Shown piece by piece: positions 8,511 through 15,834 of a stretch of 64,000 nt of DNA. A model generated the notes under the pieces. It made no database searches. It had not been told where the DNA came from and saw only the letters and a program-made list of their open reading frames with translations. Position 1 is the first letter of the stretch. Each line of letters starts with the position of its first letter. Position numbers and translations under genes: made by a program. This stretch comes from Bacteroides cutis (GTDB lineage: Bacteria; Bacteroidota; Bacteroidia; Bacteroidales; Bacteroidaceae), in the NCBI RefSeq assembly GCF_900241005.1, contig NZ_OEST01000005.1:186001-250000 (forward strand), written 5' to 3'.

Positions 8511-9710
8511 ATGAACCCAAAAACAGTGATAAAAGGAAAAATCCACTACGTGGGAGTGAATGATCGTAATAAACATTTGTTTGAAGGTATGTGGCCATTG
8601 CCTTACGGAGTTTCTTACAACTCTTACCTGATAGACGATGAAACTGTGGCTCTGATCGATACCGTAGATATTTGTTACTTTGAAGTATATCTTCGTAAAA
8701 TAAAGAGCATCATTGGCGAACGTCCCATCCAATACCTTATCATCAACCACATGGAACCGGATCATTCAGGCTCTATCCGTCTGATAAAGCAACACTATCC
8801 GGATATTGTCATTGTCGGTAACAAACAGACTTTCGGCATGATTGAAGGTTTCTATGGTGTGACGGGTGAACAATACTTGGTGAAAGAGGATGATTTTCTG
8901 GCTTTAGGCCATCACAAACTACGTTTCTATATGACCCCGATGGTGCATTGGCCCGAAACGATGATGACATTTGACGAAACCGAGGGAGTACTTTTCTCCG
9001 GTGACGGTTTCGGCTGTTTCGGAACGCTTGACGGCGGTTTCCTCGATACCCGCATAAATTTGGATAAATATTGGGACGAAATGGTTCGTTACTATTCCAA
9101 TATCGTCGGCAAATATGGTTCTCCGGTACAGAAGGCGTTGGCAAAGTTGGGTGGCTTGCCCATCTCTACTATCTGTTCCACGCACGGGCCGGTATGGACG
9201 GACAATATCGCCAAGGTTATCGGCATTTATGATAAATTGAGCCGTTATGCCGCCGAAGAAGGTGTAGTCATTGCATACGGTTCCATGTATGGCAATACGG
9301 AGCAGATGGCCGAAGCTATTGCGGCGGAATTATCAGTGCAAGGCATCAAAAACATTGTGCTGCATAATGTAGCCAAAAGCAATCCTTCTTATATCATAGC
9401 CGATATATTCAGATATAGAGGTTTGATAATCGGTAGCCCTACTTACAGTAATCAGATATTTCCCGAAGTAGAATCCTTGTTGTCCAAGATACTGGTGCGC
9501 GAAGTGAAAGGCCGTTATCTGGGCTATTTCGGCTCTTTCTGCTGGGCAGGTGCTGCCGTGAAGCGTATGGGTGAATTTGCGGAAAAGAGTAAGTTCGAAA
9601 TCATAGGTGACCCTGTAGAAATGAAGCAGGCTATGAAAGACATTACTTACGAACAATGTGAAAACCTTGCGCGTGCCATGGCGGAGCGTTTGAAGAAAGA
9701 CAGGAAGTAA
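8511..9710 (+). CDS. FprA-type flavodiiron protein (O2/NO reductase)
   Basis: 399 residues. The N-terminal metallo-beta-lactamase-like domain carries the diiron ligands in NHMEPDHSG (H-x-E-x-D), with further ligands expected around MVHWPETM and FSGDGFGCFG. The C-terminal flavodoxin domain starts near residue 250 (VIAYGSMYGNTEQMAEAIA binds FMN phosphate). Flavodiiron proteins reduce dioxygen to water or NO to N2O in the cytoplasm of anaerobes, protecting oxygen-sensitive enzymes. The length is that of the two-domain class A form, without a fused rubredoxin or reductase, so an external electron donor is needed. Confidence 0.95.
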   Translation: MNPKTVIKGKIHYVGVNDRNKHLFEGMWPLPYGVSYNSYLIDDETVALIDTVDICYFEVYLRKIKSIIGERPIQYLIINHMEPDHSGSIRLIKQHYPDIVIVGNKQTFGMIEGFYGVTGEQYLVKEDDFLALGHHKLRFYMTPMVHWPETMMTFDETEGVLFSGDGFGCFGTLDGGFLDTRINLDKYWDEMVRYYSNIVGKYGSPVQKALAKLGGLPISTICSTHGPVWTDNIAKVIGIYDKLSRYAAEEGVVIAYGSMYGNTEQMAEAIAAELSVQGIKNIVLHNVAKSNPSYIIADIFRYRGLIIGSPTYSNQIFPEVESLLSKILVREVKGRYLGYFGSFCWAGAAVKRMGEFAEKSKFEIIGDPVEMKQAMKDITYEQCENLARAMAERLKKDRK

Positions 9711-9783
9711 TTGTAAAATTACTGACTTCGTAACTCTTAACTCTTAATTAACAAAACGTTATTAACCTAATAAAAACAATCAC

Positions 9784-10596
9784 ATGAGACTAATCATTCA
9801 ACCGGATTACCAATCCGTATCACAGTGGGCGGCACATTATGTAGCTGCGAAAATCAAGGCCGCCAATCCGACACCCGAGAAACCGTTTGTACTTGGATGC
9901 CCCACCGGTTCTTCCCCTCTGGGCATGTATAAGGCGTTAATCGACCTCAACAAGAAAGGTATCGTATCTTTCAAGAATGTGGTCACTTTCAATATGGACG
10001 AGTACGTAGGTCTTCCGCAGGAACACCCGGAAAGCTATTATTCTTTCATGTGGAACAATTTCTTCAGCCACATCGACATCAAACCCGAGAATACCAATAT
10101 CCTGAATGGTAATGCCGCCGACCTTGATGCGGAATGTGCCCGTTATGAAGAAAAAATCAAGTCATACGGTGGTATAGACCTCTTCATGGGTGGAATCGGT
10201 CCCGACGGCCATATCGCTTTCAACGAACCGGGTTCTTCCCTGACTTCACGTACCCGCCAGAAGACGCTGACTACCGATACTATCATCGCCAATTCCCGTT
10301 TCTTCGACAACGATGTAAACAAGGTGCCCAAGACTTCATTGACAGTTGGTGTAGGTACTGTGCTCAGTGCCAAGGAAGTGATGATTATCGTGAACGGCCA
10401 TAACAAAGCCCGTGCCCTTTATCATGCGGTAGAAGGTCCTGTAATGCAGATGTGGACAATCAGTGCTTTGCAAATGCACGAAAAAGGTATCATCGTTTGT
10501 GATGATGCCGCTACAGTAGAATTGAAAGTCGGCACTTACCGTTACTTCAAGGATATCGAAGCCGACCATTTGGATCCGGAAGCTTTGCTGAAATAA
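9784..10596 (+). CDS. nagB: Glucosamine-6-phosphate deaminase
   Basis: 270 residues, ATG at 9784. Converts glucosamine-6-phosphate to fructose-6-phosphate and ammonia in amino sugar catabolism. Typical motifs are visible: [17 protein letters not shown] at the N-terminus, [25 protein letters not shown], the active-site loop [18 protein letters not shown] and the C-terminal [13 protein letters not shown]. Length matches the allosteric hexameric NagB type. A strong intrinsic terminator follows 26 nt after the stop. Confidence 0.97.
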   Translation: MRLIIQPDYQSVSQWAAHYVAAKIKAANPTPEKPFVLGCPTGSSPLGMYKALIDLNKKGIVSFKNVVTFNMDEYVGLPQEHPESYYSFMWNNFFSHIDIKPENTNILNGNAADLDAECARYEEKIKSYGGIDLFMGGIGPDGHIAFNEPGSSLTSRTRQKTLTTDTIIANSRFFDNDVNKVPKTSLTVGVGTVLSAKEVMIIVNGHNKARALYHAVEGPVMQMWTISALQMHEKGIIVCDDAATVELKVGTYRYFKDIEADHLDPEALLK

Positions 10597-10622
10597 CAGA
10601 GATTGATCATATCGAATAATGG

Positions 10623-10656
10623 CGCCTGCCTTTCTTGGGAACGAGGAAGGCAGGCG
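10623..10656 (+). terminator. Intrinsic terminator after nagB
   Basis: Perfect 10-bp stem CGCCTGCCTT (10623-10632) / AAGGCAGGCG (10647-10656) with a 14-nt loop, followed by TTGTTTTAT. Confidence 0.8.
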
Positions 10657-10729
10657 TTGTTTTATCAGCTCCCTGTTTTTATCAGTTCATTCCACATATA
10701 GTTTCTTTATTTCCAGAGTAAAGCGAAAA

Positions 10730-10946
10730 GATATTTCTTCTTCATTCTAAACTTCCTTTTTATTGCTTGCAAACTTTTCTTTTATTTAGAATATATTTTG
10801 TCCGCTGTATGCAAATATATAAACTTAGGCTAAGAATTACTATTCTTAATCTAAGTTTATCTGTTCGCAGCTTGCGAATATAGAATTTTATGGATAAAGA
10901 AAAAGTTTGCAAGCAATAAAAAGGAAGTTTAGAATGAAGAAATATC
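10730..10946. repeat. 217-bp near-palindromic element
   Basis: Left arm 10730-10778 and right arm 10901-10946 are inverted copies differing by a single 3-nt insertion (TTC) in the left arm. The arms contain AAACTTCCTTTTTATTGCTT on the left strand. Inside lies a second palindrome, AAACTTAGGCTAAGAAT facing ATTCTTAATCTAAGTTT around 10820-10860, so the whole element could fold into one long hairpin. No ORF is present and no clear target-site duplication flanks it. It may be a MITE-like or fold-back element. It occupies most of the gene-free stretch 10597-11142. Confidence 0.7.
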
Positions 10947-11018
10947 GATTTTGTTCAATAAAACAAGCAGGTTCAATCTATTTAATTTATTATGTTTTCT
11001 ATATTGATAAATATTCCC

Positions 11019-11026
11019 TATTTTTG
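11019..11026 (+). promoter_or_regulatory. -7 promoter element for the DUF4221-like gene
   Basis: TATTTTTG matches TAnnTTTG, leaving a leader of about 110 nt before the ATG at 11143. Within that leader, 11041-11112 reads open as a 23-residue peptide tail (start ARNEIYDNTTLEHEV) ending in TAA, which looks like the 3' scrap of a lost gene. Confidence 0.4.
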
Positions 11027-11142
11027 TTCAATACAGAATTGCCCGCAATGAAATTTATGATAACACAACTTTAGAACATGAAGTCAAGATTTTAGCAAAA
11101 AATATGAAATAAATTCTGGTACAACTTAGATTTAAAATTTAT

Positions 11143-12300
11143 ATGCGAAAAGTATTAGTATTTCTCTACATAATAACTTCCATTCTTTCTTGTACTTCTA
11201 AAGTAAATCAAGATATCTGTAAGTTGGAAGCGAAGGACGATTTCTTGTCTTTCAATATTCCGGATGATGTAAGAATGCCTCAAATATCGGTTTTCCCATT
11301 CAAGGATAAAGACAAGTGGTATTTGAGCTTTCAGAATTTGCCCGAAAGAGAAATTCTCATCTATGATGTAGATGCGCAAGAATTGATAAAACGGGTGTGC
11401 ATTGATGCCGAAGGTAATAACTCTGTAACGGGAGGTTTTGGCGGATATACCATTGCCGATATGGAACATATCTATATTCCCAGCCTTTATGTGAGTACTA
11501 TTTATCGGGTAGATACTGCCGGAATTATTAAACAGCGGATTGACTTCTCGAAAACACAAAGTGGACAATCATTCATTCCGCCGATATTATATGGTGGAAA
11601 ACCGTTGACGTTCATCGGGGATAATTTGTATATCCCTCAGATGCTTAATGGCAGATTAGGCGATAAAGCATTAGAACATAGTTCTGTAAGGGCTGTGGTT
11701 GATACCGTAAAAAAGACAGTGACGGCATTACCGATGAAGTTTCCTCCTTTGATTACTTCCAAAGACTTTGGCACTGTTGCAGGTATGGGTGCAGAATATT
11801 CTTGTTGCTGTGACGGACAGAATTTTATATATTCCTTTTTCGCTGATGAATATCTGTATAAGACAACTCCGGATCATGAAACAGTAAAGAAAATTAGAGC
11901 TAACAGCAGATATATAGATGAAGTAACCGTTTTCCGTTCCAAGGAAGATGATTTTCAGAAACTGATTAAAGCACAGTGCGAACATGCCTCTTACGGAGAT
12001 ATCTTGTACGATAGATATAGGAAAGTCTATTATAGGTTTGCTTATCCTGAAACAGAAATAAATAATTACTCCGGTGACTATTTGGAACTGCTTCGTTCTG
12101 GTAAAATGTCATTTTCTATTATGATATTGGATGAGAAATTGAATGTGATTGGAGAAACCCTTTTCTCGGAGTATACTTACAATCCTCGTCTTTTCTACCT
12201 CTGTGAAGACGGATTATACTTAAGTACTTCCCATTTCAAACGTCCTGATTTTGATGAAAATGTTTTGTGTTTTCAGAAATTGGAATTAAAGAAAATGTAA
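11143..12300 (+). CDS. DUF4221-like beta-propeller lipoprotein
   Basis: 385 residues, ATG at 11143. The N-terminus RKVLVFLYIITSILSCTS is a lipoprotein signal with the lipobox cysteine at about residue 17, so the protein is membrane anchored outside the cytoplasm. The remainder is all-beta in character with repeated strand-turn segments (WYLSFQNLPEREILIYDVDAQ, IYIPSLYVSTIYRVD, FIYSFFADEYLYKT), consistent with the DUF4221 propeller family of Bacteroidetes. It is the first gene of the accessory island and has its own promoter. Function unknown. Related propeller lipoproteins occur in all the following modules, so it probably belongs to the same system. Confidence 0.7.
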   Translation: MRKVLVFLYIITSILSCTSKVNQDICKLEAKDDFLSFNIPDDVRMPQISVFPFKDKDKWYLSFQNLPEREILIYDVDAQELIKRVCIDAEGNNSVTGGFGGYTIADMEHIYIPSLYVSTIYRVDTAGIIKQRIDFSKTQSGQSFIPPILYGGKPLTFIGDNLYIPQMLNGRLGDKALEHSSVRAVVDTVKKTVTALPMKFPPLITSKDFGTVAGMGAEYSCCCDGQNFIYSFFADEYLYKTTPDHETVKKIRANSRYIDEVTVFRSKEDDFQKLIKAQCEHASYGDILYDRYRKVYYRFAYPETEINNYSGDYLELLRSGKMSFSIMILDEKLNVIGETLFSEYTYNPRLFYLCEDGLYLSTSHFKRPDFDENVLCFQKLELKKM

Positions 12301-12359
12301 TTAAGGCCTTAATGTGTATGATTTTATGAGTCAATGTTTTAACCCTTTGTTCCATCAAT

Positions 12360-12503
12360 ATGAAGAGTAATATAAAAACTGAAATGAAAGGAAGTATTAT
12401 AGCTATTTGCTTCCTGCTGGCAGGAGGATTGTTTGCCGGTTGTTCTTCTTACACCTAAGGTGTTCGAAGGTGAATTCTTGATAGAAGGAGAATTAACGAA
12501 TGT
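12360..12503 (+). pseudogene. 5' remnant of a lipoprotein gene (possibly DUF4369/TlpA type), frameshifted
   Basis: From ATG 12360 or 12384 a clean lipoprotein signal is encoded (KGSIIAICFLLAGGLFAGCSS), ending at a TAA at 12456-12458. In the next frame the sequence continues as TPKVFEGEFLIEGELTNV, which resembles the start of a DUF4369 domain as found in TlpA-like thiol oxidoreductases. The reading then breaks at 12504 into an unrelated propeller fragment. A one-base frameshift plus truncation explains this. The family name rests on a short stretch and is tentative. Confidence 0.5.
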
Positions 12504-12690
12504 GATGAAGTAAGTTTATATACACCTTTTAATCCTGTATTATATCGTGTAAAGAGTGACAGCATTTATCAATAGGAATTATATACCGGATTTACTTGCA
12601 TCCTCTTGCGTTGCATTTTATAATGTTTATGAAAATGACCAGTCGTTTTGTGTACCGTATTATGTAGACAAAATAATGTGTTTTCAAAAA
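12504..12690 (+). pseudogene. Fragment of a 6-bladed propeller lipoprotein gene
   Basis: Nucleotides 12504-12572 match the propeller gene at 17889-19022 (its part near 18518-18580) almost base for base. A deletion follows, and the match resumes at ATATACCGGATTTA through CCGTATTATGTAGACAAAATAATG (the part near 18665-18765). The reading frame is interrupted. It is a broken internal and C-terminal copy of a paralogue, fused to the remnant in front of it. Confidence 0.8.
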
Positions 12691-12801
12691 TGGATTTCGA
12701 TATGAATATTTGTTTTCAAGAAAGAAATTGATTTTAATGTGTTTCAGAAAAAATCTATTTTTCTATTAACTTTGTCAAAAAATAGATTTATAGTAACTAT
12801 G
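12681..12801 (+). repeat. 121-bp promoter-region repeat, copy 1
   Basis: From TTTTCAAAAATGGATTTCG to the ATG of the regulator gene; a second copy of identical length lies at 19060-19180 with about seven mismatches. It contains the TAACTTTG -7 box and the start codon, so it is the regulator's control region. Confidence 0.85.
12767..12774 (+). promoter_or_regulatory. -7 promoter element of the first ToxR-like regulator
   Basis: TAACTTTG matches TAnnTTTG, with a TTTC at 12742-12745 as a possible -33 element (21-nt spacer). It lies 24 nt before the ATG at 12799. Confidence 0.5.
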
Positions 12802-13887
12802 AAAAATAAAATCATTGTAGTACTACTGATATTGGCGGTTGTTATAACTGTTATACTTGTTTTTGTCTGGCGGAAAAATAACGTGGAGCGCTGGAATGAG
12901 GTAGCTTGTGAAACATTTAAAGAAGCTTTGAATGAAGATTTGAAAAGTCGGAGTGATTTGAAAGTTGAATGTCATGGAGGAAGGGAATTGATGTCAGTAG
13001 CCACAAAAAATCCGAAGAATGTATTTGTTACGAGTCAGTATGGCAGGAGAGAATACAAAATAGATTCTTGTAAACATGTAAATAATGTGACATTTGATGG
13101 GAAAATGCGAAGTGTTCATAGTATTGTTTTGGAAGAATATCCTTTAGATAGTGATACTATAGAGGCTATATGGAAACGTTGTCTGAGTAATCAAAACATA
13201 ATGGCATCGACAGGAGTTCGCATTTCTGTTACAGATTTGGACTATCATACTACTTCTGAATTTTCAAAAACATTTGGGCATAAATCCTTAAAAGATAGTT
13301 TAGTCTCTTGCTACGTTGGATATCGATGTGAAGTAGAAGTTACAGGTTTCATAAATTATGCTTGGTTAAGTAATATGGCGTTTGAAGACATTTTTGTATT
13401 TGTAGTTCCATTATTGATAATTGTAATCTTATATGTTATTGGTTTCCTCTTTAGAGATAAAATTGAAAAGTATTTTATGAAAGAAGTACCGGTTATTGTA
13501 CAAAAGGAAGTACCTGTAATTATCGAAAAGGAAATACTGGTTGTTACAACAGAACAAAATCAGTTTCATATTTATAGATTACCGGATGGAACTCTTTTCA
13601 ATTTTGATGATTCCTCATTGAAAAATGATGGACATAGAGAGCATTTGTCTAATCAAAATAAAACTTTATTGAGGGCTTTCGTTGAAGCAGAAAATAATAG
13701 ACTCACTTTTAGTGAAATTATGTCTCTGTTATGGCCAAAAGGAAATGGAACACCGGATACTGTACATCAAGCTGTTTCACGTCTGCGTTCTATTTTAGAA
13801 AAAGTCTCTAAAATGACTTTGATTAATGAAGACTGTGCTTATCAACTAAAATCCCCCATTTCATCGAAGAATAATAGCGTTTTGTAG
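12799..13887 (+). CDS. ToxR-like membrane-spanning winged-helix regulator
   Basis: 362 residues from the ATG at 12799; the in-frame extension to 12739 lies inside the promoter repeat and is not expected to be translated. Order: membrane helix 1 (about residues 4-24), periplasmic domain (about 25-195, with RWNEVACETFKEAL and DSCKHVNNV motifs shared with its paralogue at 30282), membrane helix 2 (about 197-217), a linker built of KEVPVI-type repeats, then a C-terminal winged-helix DNA-binding domain of OmpR type (TLLRAFVEAENNRLTFSEIMSLLWP, HQAVSRLRSIL). There is no receiver or kinase, so it is a one-component sensor binding DNA from the membrane. An inverted repeat of TGACAA half-sites and an NVEALA gene follow directly, the probable target. 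Confidence 0.8.
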   Translation: MKNKIIVVLLILAVVITVILVFVWRKNNVERWNEVACETFKEALNEDLKSRSDLKVECHGGRELMSVATKNPKNVFVTSQYGRREYKIDSCKHVNNVTFDGKMRSVHSIVLEEYPLDSDTIEAIWKRCLSNQNIMASTGVRISVTDLDYHTTSEFSKTFGHKSLKDSLVSCYVGYRCEVEVTGFINYAWLSNMAFEDIFVFVVPLLIIVILYVIGFLFRDKIEKYFMKEVPVIVQKEVPVIIEKEILVVTTEQNQFHIYRLPDGTLFNFDDSSLKNDGHREHLSNQNKTLLRAFVEAENNRLTFSEIMSLLWPKGNGTPDTVHQAVSRLRSILEKVSKMTLINEDCAYQLKSPISSKNNSVL

Positions 13888-13900
13888 GTATAAGGGATGG

Positions 13901-13953
13901 GCTGACAATTGCTGACAATAGGAAAAAATACTGTGTTGTCAGCAATTGTCAGC
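13901..13953. promoter_or_regulatory. Inverted TGACAA repeat, putative operator of the ToxR-like regulator
   Basis: Perfect 18-bp inverted repeat: GCTGACAATTGCTGACAA (13901-13918) and its reverse complement (13936-13953) with a 17-nt loop. Each arm holds two TGACAA half-sites 10 bp apart, one helical turn. The last half-site ends exactly 33 nt before the -7 box of the NVEALA gene, the same distance as in the paralogous module at 31358-31416. It could also act as a transcription terminator after the regulator gene. Confidence 0.65.
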
Positions 13954-13984
13954 TTTATAATGTTTCGTTATATGAATATTTCGG

Positions 13985-13992
13985 TAATTTTG
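13985..13992 (+). promoter_or_regulatory. -7 promoter element of NVEALA gene 1
   Basis: TAATTTTG matches TAnnTTTG, 46 nt before the ATG at 14039. The -33 position falls right beside the inverted repeat, fitting activation by a bound regulator. Confidence 0.55.
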
Positions 13993-14038
13993 CAATTGTG
14001 AGGTAAACAAATAGTAGAACACTAAAAACAATTATGCA

Positions 14039-14272
14039 ATGAAAATAAAATTGAGCATTATTAGCCTTTTGCTGATTATTACGGTATTCATTTATTCTAA
14101 TTCCCAAAAAGAGGGAATGAATAATTTGTTGTTAGAAAATATTGAAGCTTTGGCGGACGAAGAATATGACAGTACCGCTAAGTGTTATGAAAGAGGTTCG
14201 GTTGATTGCCCCTATACAGATATTAAAGTAAAATATGTAATGGAAGGATATAGTCTTGAAGGTCTTTATTAA
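14039..14272 (+). CDS. NVEALA-family small exported peptide 1
   Basis: 77 residues. An N-terminal hydrophobic helix (KLSIISLLLIITVFIY) is followed by a short linker, the family motif as LLLENIEALA at about residues 31-40, and an acidic variable tail with two cysteines (KCYERGSVDCPYTD). The NVEALA family is known in Bacteroides only as small proteins of unknown role. The tail is nearly the same as in the peptide at 31484. Its stop overlaps the start of the propeller lipoprotein at 14256 by 17 nt, indicating translational coupling. The gene lies under the putative operator of the upstream regulator. Confidence 0.85.
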   Translation: MKIKLSIISLLLIITVFIYSNSQKEGMNNLLLENIEALADEEYDSTAKCYERGSVDCPYTDIKVKYVMEGYSLEGLY

Positions 14273-15302
14273 CATAATCCTGTTCTTCCTTTTAATTTCG
14301 TGCACCTCACCGTCTCGACAGAAAAATCCTGTTTATGCAGAATTTCCTTATACGAAGGAGCTGAAAGCGAAGGAGATATTTCTGGATACTGCTGTGTTCC
14401 GTTATCCTTTTCGTATACGTATAGAAAATGAGTTGGCTGTTGTGCTTGACTTGCATGGTATGGATCATTTTTTTCAAGTGTTCCGTTATCCTGAGTTCCG
14501 CTATATCGCATCATTTGGTGAGTGTGGTGATTCACCCAAAGATATGCTTTCTGCCGAAAATATCCGATGGAATGGGCAATCTTTGTGGGCATTGGATGCC
14601 AATAAGAGTGAATTAACTAGGTTTGTGTTCTTTGAATCCGGTGACTCACTGCTTCGTGATGAAGCGGTGTCACTGGACAAGAAGATCCTTCGTGCTTTGG
14701 ACTTTTCGCAATACGACGATTCAACCTTTATTATCCCCGATTATTCCGGCGATAATCGTTTTTGCATGGTTAGCCGTAAAGGAGAGCTGCTTCGTAAGTT
14801 TGGCAGTATGCCTACTGCGAATGAAGATGCTCTGGCACATTCACGACCTGCCTTGGCGCAAGCATGGCGCAGTTTCATTGATTACAATCCTCGTAATGGC
14901 GTTCTTGCTGCCGTTACCCAATTGGGTGAAGTCCTTGAAATTTATAATTTAAAAGATACTACCCATATTGTCCGTATCGGTCCGCATGGGGAACCGGAAT
15001 TTAAGGTGTCCAGAGGTTATGGCATACCGGTCGGTATCATGGGCTTTAGTGATATAAAGGTGACTGACAAAGCTATCTATGCTGTCTTTCACGGACGTAC
15101 TTTCAAGGAATTGTCACGGCAACCCAAAGGAAAAGAAGTAGACGGCGGGCAATACATCTATGTCTTCAGTCTGCAAGGCGAACCTCTGATGAAATATGTC
15201 TTGGACCGCTATATCTATGGCATTTCGGTAGATGAGGAGCGGGGCATTATTACGGCTACGGACGTGAATAGTGATGAGCCTATAGTTGAATTTAGTATGT
15301 AA
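14256..15302 (+). CDS. BF3164-family (TolB-like) propeller lipoprotein
   Basis: 348 residues. The start is the TTG at 14256: no in-frame ATG exists before the signal peptide and an in-frame stop lies 18 nt upstream. KVFINIILFFLLISCTS is a lipoprotein signal with lipobox Cys about residue 16. The body has the features of the TolB-like six-bladed family: an N-terminal strand pair (FRIRIENELAVVLDLHG), the blade motif FGECGDSPKDML (equivalent to the GxGPGE turn), and C-terminal YIYVFSLQGEPLMKYVLDRYIYGISVD. It overlaps NVEALA gene 1, so peptide and lipoprotein are made together. Probably surface or periplasmic; ligand unknown. Confidence 0.75.
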   Translation: MKVFINIILFFLLISCTSPSRQKNPVYAEFPYTKELKAKEIFLDTAVFRYPFRIRIENELAVVLDLHGMDHFFQVFRYPEFRYIASFGECGDSPKDMLSAENIRWNGQSLWALDANKSELTRFVFFESGDSLLRDEAVSLDKKILRALDFSQYDDSTFIIPDYSGDNRFCMVSRKGELLRKFGSMPTANEDALAHSRPALAQAWRSFIDYNPRNGVLAAVTQLGEVLEIYNLKDTTHIVRIGPHGEPEFKVSRGYGIPVGIMGFSDIKVTDKAIYAVFHGRTFKELSRQPKGKEVDGGQYIYVFSLQGEPLMKYVLDRYIYGISVDEERGIITATDVNSDEPIVEFSM

Positions 15303-15322
15303 TAAAAGAATATAGATGGAGA

Positions 15323-15402
15323 GGAACGGACGGTGAACGTCTTGTTGATGCATAGCGTGCCGTCCGCTCCATAACCCACCGAAGAAGGAGGTCGAGACAA
15401 AG
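15323..15402 (+). promoter_or_regulatory. Repeated intergenic leader element A, copy 1 (candidate structured RNA)
   Basis: Stem GGAACGGACGG (15323-15333) / CCGTCCGCTCC (15360-15370) followed by a conserved single-stranded tail ATAACCCAC..GAAGAAGGAGG (to 15402). Two more copies at 25785 and 31900 keep the pairing while changing the stem bases, and keep the tail. All three lie ahead of island operons. The AAGGAGG run would pair strongly with the 16S rRNA end but no start codon follows. Confidence 0.6.
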
Positions 15403-15409
15403 TATAGTA

Positions 15410-15487
15410 TTTTAAAATCACAGTACCAGAATTGGAGCAAACAAAGTTTTTTTGATTCAATGAGCATTTATTGCTCTTATAAATAAT
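15410..15487 (+). repeat. Repeat B, copy 1 (upstream of NVEALA gene 2)
   Basis: A 78-bp block from TTTTAAAATCACAGTA to CTTATAAATAAT, matched at 17804-17882 and partly at 19602-19644. It contains a small hairpin GAGCATTTATTGCTC and ends a few bases before the start codon in each case, so it is a shared 5' leader. Confidence 0.75.
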
Positions 15488-15493
15488 TAAAAA

Positions 15494-15748
15494 ATGAACA
15501 TGAAAAAATTATTGAAATATACATTTATAGCAGCATTGGTTGCAGTAGCAGGATATGGCAGTTATACTAGTCTGAAAACGGAAACAATATCAGACTTGCT
15601 GTTGGCTAATGTAGAAGCATTGGCTGAATATGAAGGTGGTTCTTCAGATTGTGAAACATATTGTACGCCAGATACCCGATGTACTTGTATTATAACATTT
15701 GTAGGAGAAACGCAAGGAATAACTTGCGATAACTGTCGTGGAAAATAA
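15494..15748 (+). CDS. NVEALA-family small exported peptide 2
   Basis: 84 residues from ATG 15494 (a second in-frame ATG at 15500 is equally possible). Hydrophobic N-terminal segment KYTFIAALVAVAGYGSY, linker, motif DLLLANVEALA ending near residue 46, then a variable tail with six cysteines (CETYCTPDTRCTC and CDNC). The leader half is almost identical to the peptide at 19666, the tail is not, the pattern of a conserved leader joined to a diverging cargo. A hairpin at 15760-15807 separates it from the propeller gene at 15835. Confidence 0.85.
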   Translation: MNMKKLLKYTFIAALVAVAGYGSYTSLKTETISDLLLANVEALAEYEGGSSDCETYCTPDTRCTCIITFVGETQGITCDNCRGK

Positions 15749-15759
15749 TAATTGAGAGT

Positions 15760-15807
15760 GAAAGAGGTATGGATCATATCATTATAGATGTAATTTATGC
15801 CTCTTTC
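15760..15807 (+). terminator. Hairpin between NVEALA gene 2 and the propeller gene
   Basis: GAAAGAGGTAT (15760-15770) pairs with ATGCCTCTTTC (15797-15807) with one G-U pair, followed by TTT. Probably a leaky terminator that lowers expression of the downstream lipoprotein gene. Confidence 0.5.
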
Positions 15808-15834
15808 TTTTATAGTATAAAAATATATGATATT

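Noticed and set aside
10779..10900. Invertible promoter (phase-variable) segment between inverted repeats
   Set aside because: No consensus promoter was found inside, the inner part is itself a palindrome, and no invertase gene is in the window. Not excluded, so kept only as a side option.
12739..12798. Upstream extension of the first regulator gene
   Set aside because: These codons lie within the promoter repeat, overlapping the TAACTTTG -7 box at 12767; the ATG at 12799 starts a clean membrane helix.
13901..13953. Only an intrinsic terminator after the regulator
   Set aside because: Termination may occur, but the tandem half-sites, conserved 33-nt phasing to the -7 box in two modules and lack of a T-tract favour an operator.
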